In this document: positions 61,109-64,000 of the stretch, piece by piece
Position numbering within the stretch: the first letter of the stretch is position 1
Layout of the letters: each line of letters starts with the position of its first letter
Assembly (NCBI GenBank): GCA_002421805.1
Contig: DISM01000004.1
Coordinates: 1-64,000 of the forward strand
Direction of reading: 5' to 3'
Origin: Candidatus Omnitrophica bacterium UBA6210
Lineage (GTDB): Bacteria; Omnitrophota; Gorgyraeia; Velamenicoccales; Velamenicoccaceae
Length of the DNA stretch: 64,000 bases
Notes under the pieces: model-generated
Database searches by the model: none
What the model was told of the DNA's origin: nothing
Seen by the model: the letters and a program-made list of their open reading frames with translations, nothing else
Made by a program: the position numbers and the translations under genes

Positions 61109-61149
61109 ATACTTAGACTCCTTTTCTACCTGCCGTAAAACTTAAATGC

Positions 61150-62040
61150 TTACAACAATTCCCAAATGTCTTCACAGAGTAAATGATCAAAGGTTTTAAT
61201 ATGATCTTTCAAGATATACTCCGTAAGCATATTAGGACGTATATCACAATAATAAACGCCATCAAGTGGGTTTAATTTTACGGTATAACCACGGAAATGT
61301 CCGGGGAGAAAAGTGGCATTAATTCCGTATTTATTTTTTGCCTTTACTCTTTTCCTCTGCACATCATTAAGAAAAACTGCAATATGTGGTGTTGTTGTCT
61401 CTGTAAGCTTACTATAAAGAAATTTATCAATAAATATCTTATCAAGCCGATCTTTACTGGATGTCTTAATCGATCCAATAAGTTTAATTTTATCAGCATT
61501 TTTAACAATAAGATCGTGTTGATAACTCATTCTAAATTGTTCTTTACCTCCTACAATGACTGGTATCTGGACAACGCCTGATTCACAAGGAATCCCTATC
61601 TCACGAATTATTAAACGAATAAGATGTTCAAATAAGTCGCCGTTAATTTTTCTGGCTGTGTTTGATTTACCAGCGGGGAGACCGTCTAAAGCTGACCCTA
61701 TAGACATCTGTAACGTATATACAATCTGATTAATGGCTTGTCGATCTTCTCGTGACTTAAAATCCTTAACTTTTTTTAAATTGGCAACCACCTTTTTCTT
61801 TAACTTAAGAAAATCTGTAATTGTGCACATTAATCGCGAATTAATAGGTCTTGTAATTTGGTATCCGCCATCTTTTCCATATTGAAAGAATTGATAGTGA
61901 TTTTCATTTTGCGACACGATTATAGCCTGTAGTTTTTCTGAAACATATTCTAAGTATTTCTCTGCAAATTCACAGTAATTATTCAGATTCTTAAATTTTG
62001 ATTTATCTGTAGCTATTGCGGTTAGTTGTTTTAGTTTCAT
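61150..62040 (-). CDS. Type II-like restriction endonuclease
   Basis: This is a 296-residue protein. The core RKINGDLFEHLIRLIIREIG then SYQHDLIVKNADKIKLIGSIKTSSKDR fits a PD-(D/E)xK site with Glu and Asp followed by S-x-K, an uncommon replacement of the acidic residue. The gene overlaps the downstream end of a DNA methyltransferase gene by four bases, so they form a restriction-modification pair. I cannot name a specific family or cut site. Confidence 0.65.
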   Translation of the reverse strand: MKLKQLTAIATDKSKFKNLNNYCEFAEKYLEYVSEKLQAIIVSQNENHYQFFQYGKDGGYQITRPINSRLMCTITDFLKLKKKVVANLKKVKDFKSREDRQAINQIVYTLQMSIGSALDGLPAGKSNTARKINGDLFEHLIRLIIREIGIPCESGVVQIPVIVGGKEQFRMSYQHDLIVKNADKIKLIGSIKTSSKDRLDKIFIDKFLYSKLTETTTPHIAVFLNDVQRKRVKAKNKYGINATFLPGHFRGYTVKLNPLDGVYYCDIRPNMLTEYILKDHIKTFDHLLCEDIWELL

Positions 62041-63014
62041 CGGATTGAATTTCTCCTTTTTAAATTTTCAAAGTCGTACTGTTTCCATTGATCGATTGAC
62101 CAATCTTCAACTAGCTCGATCCTATTAACCGCCCAATCAAGATATTCTTGAGAAATATCGCATCCTGCCCATCTACGTTTCAGCTGCTCAGCACAAACAG
62201 CCGTTGTCCCTGAGCCCAAGAAAGGGTCAAAAACTAAACCGCCCTGTTCTGATGAAGAAAGGATTATTCTTCTTAACAGTTCTTCCGGCTTTTGTGTCGG
62301 ATGCGGAGTTTTCTCATGCATACCATTGCACGTGGTTGGAATCTCTAAAACATCTTTGGGCTTAGCTCCGTTTGGGTTTGGCTCCCAGATGTGATTCTTG
62401 CCATTGCCATATTGACTAGTTAGAGCTTGTGGATGTGATGGATATTTTAAAGTATGCTCTGAATAGGGAACCCTAACATTGTCAACGTTAAAACAAAAAC
62501 TCTTACTTTTTCTTAAATGAAGGATGCTTTCATGCGATCTACCCCAATCACAGCCTAGGCTCGCCTTGTTCTTATAATGCCATACAATCCATCGACAACT
62601 ATGAAAGTATTTAGTCGCGCTGGTTTTAATATCCGCTAGTATCTCAGAAAAACCACAGACAAAAAGAGATCCCTCATTTTTTAATGTCCTCGACGCTTCT
62701 CGTATCCATTCAATCGACCAATCAATGTATTCATCGTGAGAATCAAAGCAATCCCAATCAGCTTTCTTAATATTATATGGCGGATCGGCAAAAATTAGAT
62801 CAATCGACATATCGTCGAAAGTTCGCATAGTCGAAATTGTGTCACCTAAAAACAATTTACCGTGCGGGTGTTCGTAATAAATATGCGGTGTCCCATTCGA
62901 CCCACCATAATTTCTCGGTTCGATAATTTTACCTTTATGAATCTTTTCTCCGAAAAACTCATCAATTTGAGTCTTTCTCTTAAAAGATTGCGGCATTCGT
63001 TTTACTGTGCTCAT
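62037..63014 (-). CDS. Site-specific DNA methyltransferase (beta class)
   Basis: This is a 325-residue N6-adenine or N4-cytosine methyltransferase. It has motif IV IFADPPYNIKKADWD (DPPY) near residue 83 and motif I VFDPFLGSGTTAVCAEQL near residue 265, with HPTQKPEELLRRI between them. DPPY suggests adenine methylation. It protects DNA against the enzyme encoded by the overlapping downstream gene. The start is at 63014; a terminator of the upstream unit lies 35 bp before it. Confidence 0.9.
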   Translation of the reverse strand: MSTVKRMPQSFKRKTQIDEFFGEKIHKGKIIEPRNYGGSNGTPHIYYEHPHGKLFLGDTISTMRTFDDMSIDLIFADPPYNIKKADWDCFDSHDEYIDWSIEWIREASRTLKNEGSLFVCGFSEILADIKTSATKYFHSCRWIVWHYKNKASLGCDWGRSHESILHLRKSKSFCFNVDNVRVPYSEHTLKYPSHPQALTSQYGNGKNHIWEPNPNGAKPKDVLEIPTTCNGMHEKTPHPTQKPEELLRRIILSSSEQGGLVFDPFLGSGTTAVCAEQLKRRWAGCDISQEYLDWAVNRIELVEDWSIDQWKQYDFENLKRRNSIR

Positions 63015-63048
63015 TCGAATAACTCCTAACTCTTTCTAGATAAATAAA

Positions 63049-63075
63049 AAACCTTCGCTTTGTGAGCGAAGGTTT
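63049..63075 (-). terminator. Terminator downstream of the MBL-fold gene
   Basis: An 11-bp perfect stem (AAACCTTCGCT / AGCGAAGGTTT) with a 5-nt loop is followed on the minus strand by TTTTTTATTT. It ends the transcript of the gene at 63288 and separates it from the restriction-modification genes. Confidence 0.85.
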
Positions 63076-63287
63076 GAATTATTTTTACGTGGCAGTTCCC
63101 CCTTCAAACGTACCACCCGAATTGTTAATATACTTATACACCTGTCCCCCTTAAAAATCAAGCTTTTTCTTTCTGATTTTCGTAACTCTATATAAATCAA
63201 TGGACTAATTCGTATTATACACCTCTTTCAAAAATTGTAAAAGCAGTATATAACAACAGGCCATAAGTAGCCAAAAAACAACTTGCC

Positions 63288-64000
63288 CTAAGAAACGAGA
63301 GCGTTTAAATCAACGATTTCTCTGTCATCCAACACTTTAACATTCTTAAACATACTTAAATAACTATTAGGTACAAAAGTATGAATCGGAATTATCATTT
63401 TAGTCTTAAGCGCGGATGCAAATGCTTTCAGATCGTCCGGCTTTGCATGGCCGCTTGTGTGGACGTGTTCTATCTCAATGCCTTTTTTGCCGCATTTGGC
63501 CTTAAACTCTTCGGTCAAGTATTTCTCGTACATTGAATAAATTAGTTTAGCACCTTTTACGTCAGATAACTCTTTCAGGATAAGCGGGAAAATACTATTA
63601 TCTCTGATAAGCATGAGCATTTTCTCTTTCTTTTTATTTATTTCGAGAAGCTCTATTTTTCGTTTATTATACGCGTAGAGAAAATCACGATAGCCGGCCC
63701 TGCTCAAGCTATCTGCATGCGATTTCCAAAATTTAATTCGTATATTGTCACTATTGTATTGCGGAATGCCCTTAGATACCTTACTCAGATTGGTTAGTAT
63801 AAACGCTGTGTAAAGGTCCATTACGAACGTCCGGCCTGTCTGCAAGCAAGCCCTGTAAGCGGAAACTATCCTGTCTATGTTCTGCGAAGAGCAAGAGAGG
63901 AAAACGATATTTTTCGTTTCCCGCAGAATCTCTTTCATTCTTCGCTCTACATCATTTTCGTCTTTGTGCAGTTGGCCTTCTCGCCCCAACATCGAACCTT
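63288..64000 (-). CDS. MBL-fold protein with RNA-processing-type C-terminus (partial)
   Basis: The frame is open to the window edge, so the N-terminal beta-lactamase catalytic part is missing. The visible ~234 residues contain a beta-CASP-like region (ILRETKNIVFLSCSSQNIDRIVSAYRA, RTFVMDLYTAFIL) and the RMMBL C-terminal block HTSGHAKPDDLKAFASAL and KTKMIIPIHTF. The conserved HTSGHA belongs to metallo-beta-lactamases of the RNase J/CPSF type, but the visible size is compatible with smaller stand-alone homologues. Possible roles are RNA or single-strand DNA processing. The 273 bp between this gene and the methyltransferase hold only the terminator. Confidence 0.75.
   Translation of the reverse strand, partial: GSMLGREGQLHKDENDVERRMKEILRETKNIVFLSCSSQNIDRIVSAYRACLQTGRTFVMDLYTAFILTNLSKVSKGIPQYNSDNIRIKFWKSHADSLSRAGYRDFLYAYNKRKIELLEINKKKEKMLMLIRDNSIFPLILKELSDVKGAKLIYSMYEKYLTEEFKAKCGKKGIEIEHVHTSGHAKPDDLKAFASALKTKMIIPIHTFVPNSYLSMFKNVKVLDDREIVDLNALVS

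Noticed and set aside
1..64000. tRNA or rRNA genes
   Set aside because: I saw none by eye; a covariance search would be needed to be certain.

Overview
This 64-kb window is mostly a conjugative mobile element, either an integrative element or a large plasmid, from a Gram-negative bacterium. The Gram-negative inference rests on a secretin, OmpR-type envelope lipoproteins and an F-type transfer apparatus. Nearly every gene is on the minus strand. No rRNA or tRNA is visible and I cannot assign a taxon. The DUF2341-type secreted protein and the mosaic base composition would fit an under-sampled lineage such as Omnitrophota or a delta-proteobacterium-like group, but this is only a guess.

Layout. 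Positions 1-4.9 kb look like host or flanking DNA: a truncated secreted protein, a four-helix-bundle protein, a large secreted DUF2341 protein with a 28-bp AG dinucleotide tract in its 5' coding end, and a double-receiver response regulator. Positions 5.1-9.6 kb hold a PRTRC-like ubiquitin-conjugation cassette (JAB peptidase, ThiF/E1, E2-like, ubiquitin-like protein, DUF6876, two small genes) and SpoVG. Two copies of a long, structured, imperfectly palindromic element sit upstream of the two transcription units. Positions 10.3-23.3 kb form an AT-richer defence block: a NACHT ATPase with an N-terminal nuclease-like domain, a Gabija-like GajA/GajB pair with an extra predicted nuclease, and a type III restriction-modification system with a small HTH protein and a clear promoter.

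Positions 23.4-48.4 kb are one long transfer region. Read in transcription order it encodes TraG-N, a MOBC-like relaxase, a coupling protein, TraA-like pilin, TraL, a superinfection-immunity protein, a HigBA-type toxin-antitoxin pair, TraE, TraK, TraB, TraV and TraC. Next comes a complete-looking R64-type thin-pilus operon (lipoprotein, secretin PilN, PilO-like, PilP, ATPase PilQ, PilR, three prepilins), and then TraU, TrbC, TraF and TraH. One prepilin carries a phage tail-collar tip domain. A ~180-bp repeat lies just upstream of the relaxase gene and recurs in inverted orientation at 10.0 kb, bracketing the 37-kb defence-plus-transfer segment.

Positions 48.6-57.0 kb are the maintenance region: a large serine recombinase with small companion genes, three 23-bp iterons beside a Rep-like gene, a primase-helicase split into three overlapping reading frames, a DNA-binding protein, a small serine resolvase, a nuclease-like protein and a divergent XRE regulator. 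Positions 57-63 kb are a second defence island: a Cas4/RecB-like nuclease, a KTSC protein, SIR2-HerA (Nezha-like), and a type II-like restriction enzyme with its methyltransferase. The window ends inside an MBL-fold RNA-processing-type protein. The most unusual items are the duplicated structured element around spoVG, the thin-pilus operon nested inside an F-type operon with a tail-collar pilin, the split TOPRIM primase-helicase, and the Gabija-plus-nuclease operon.
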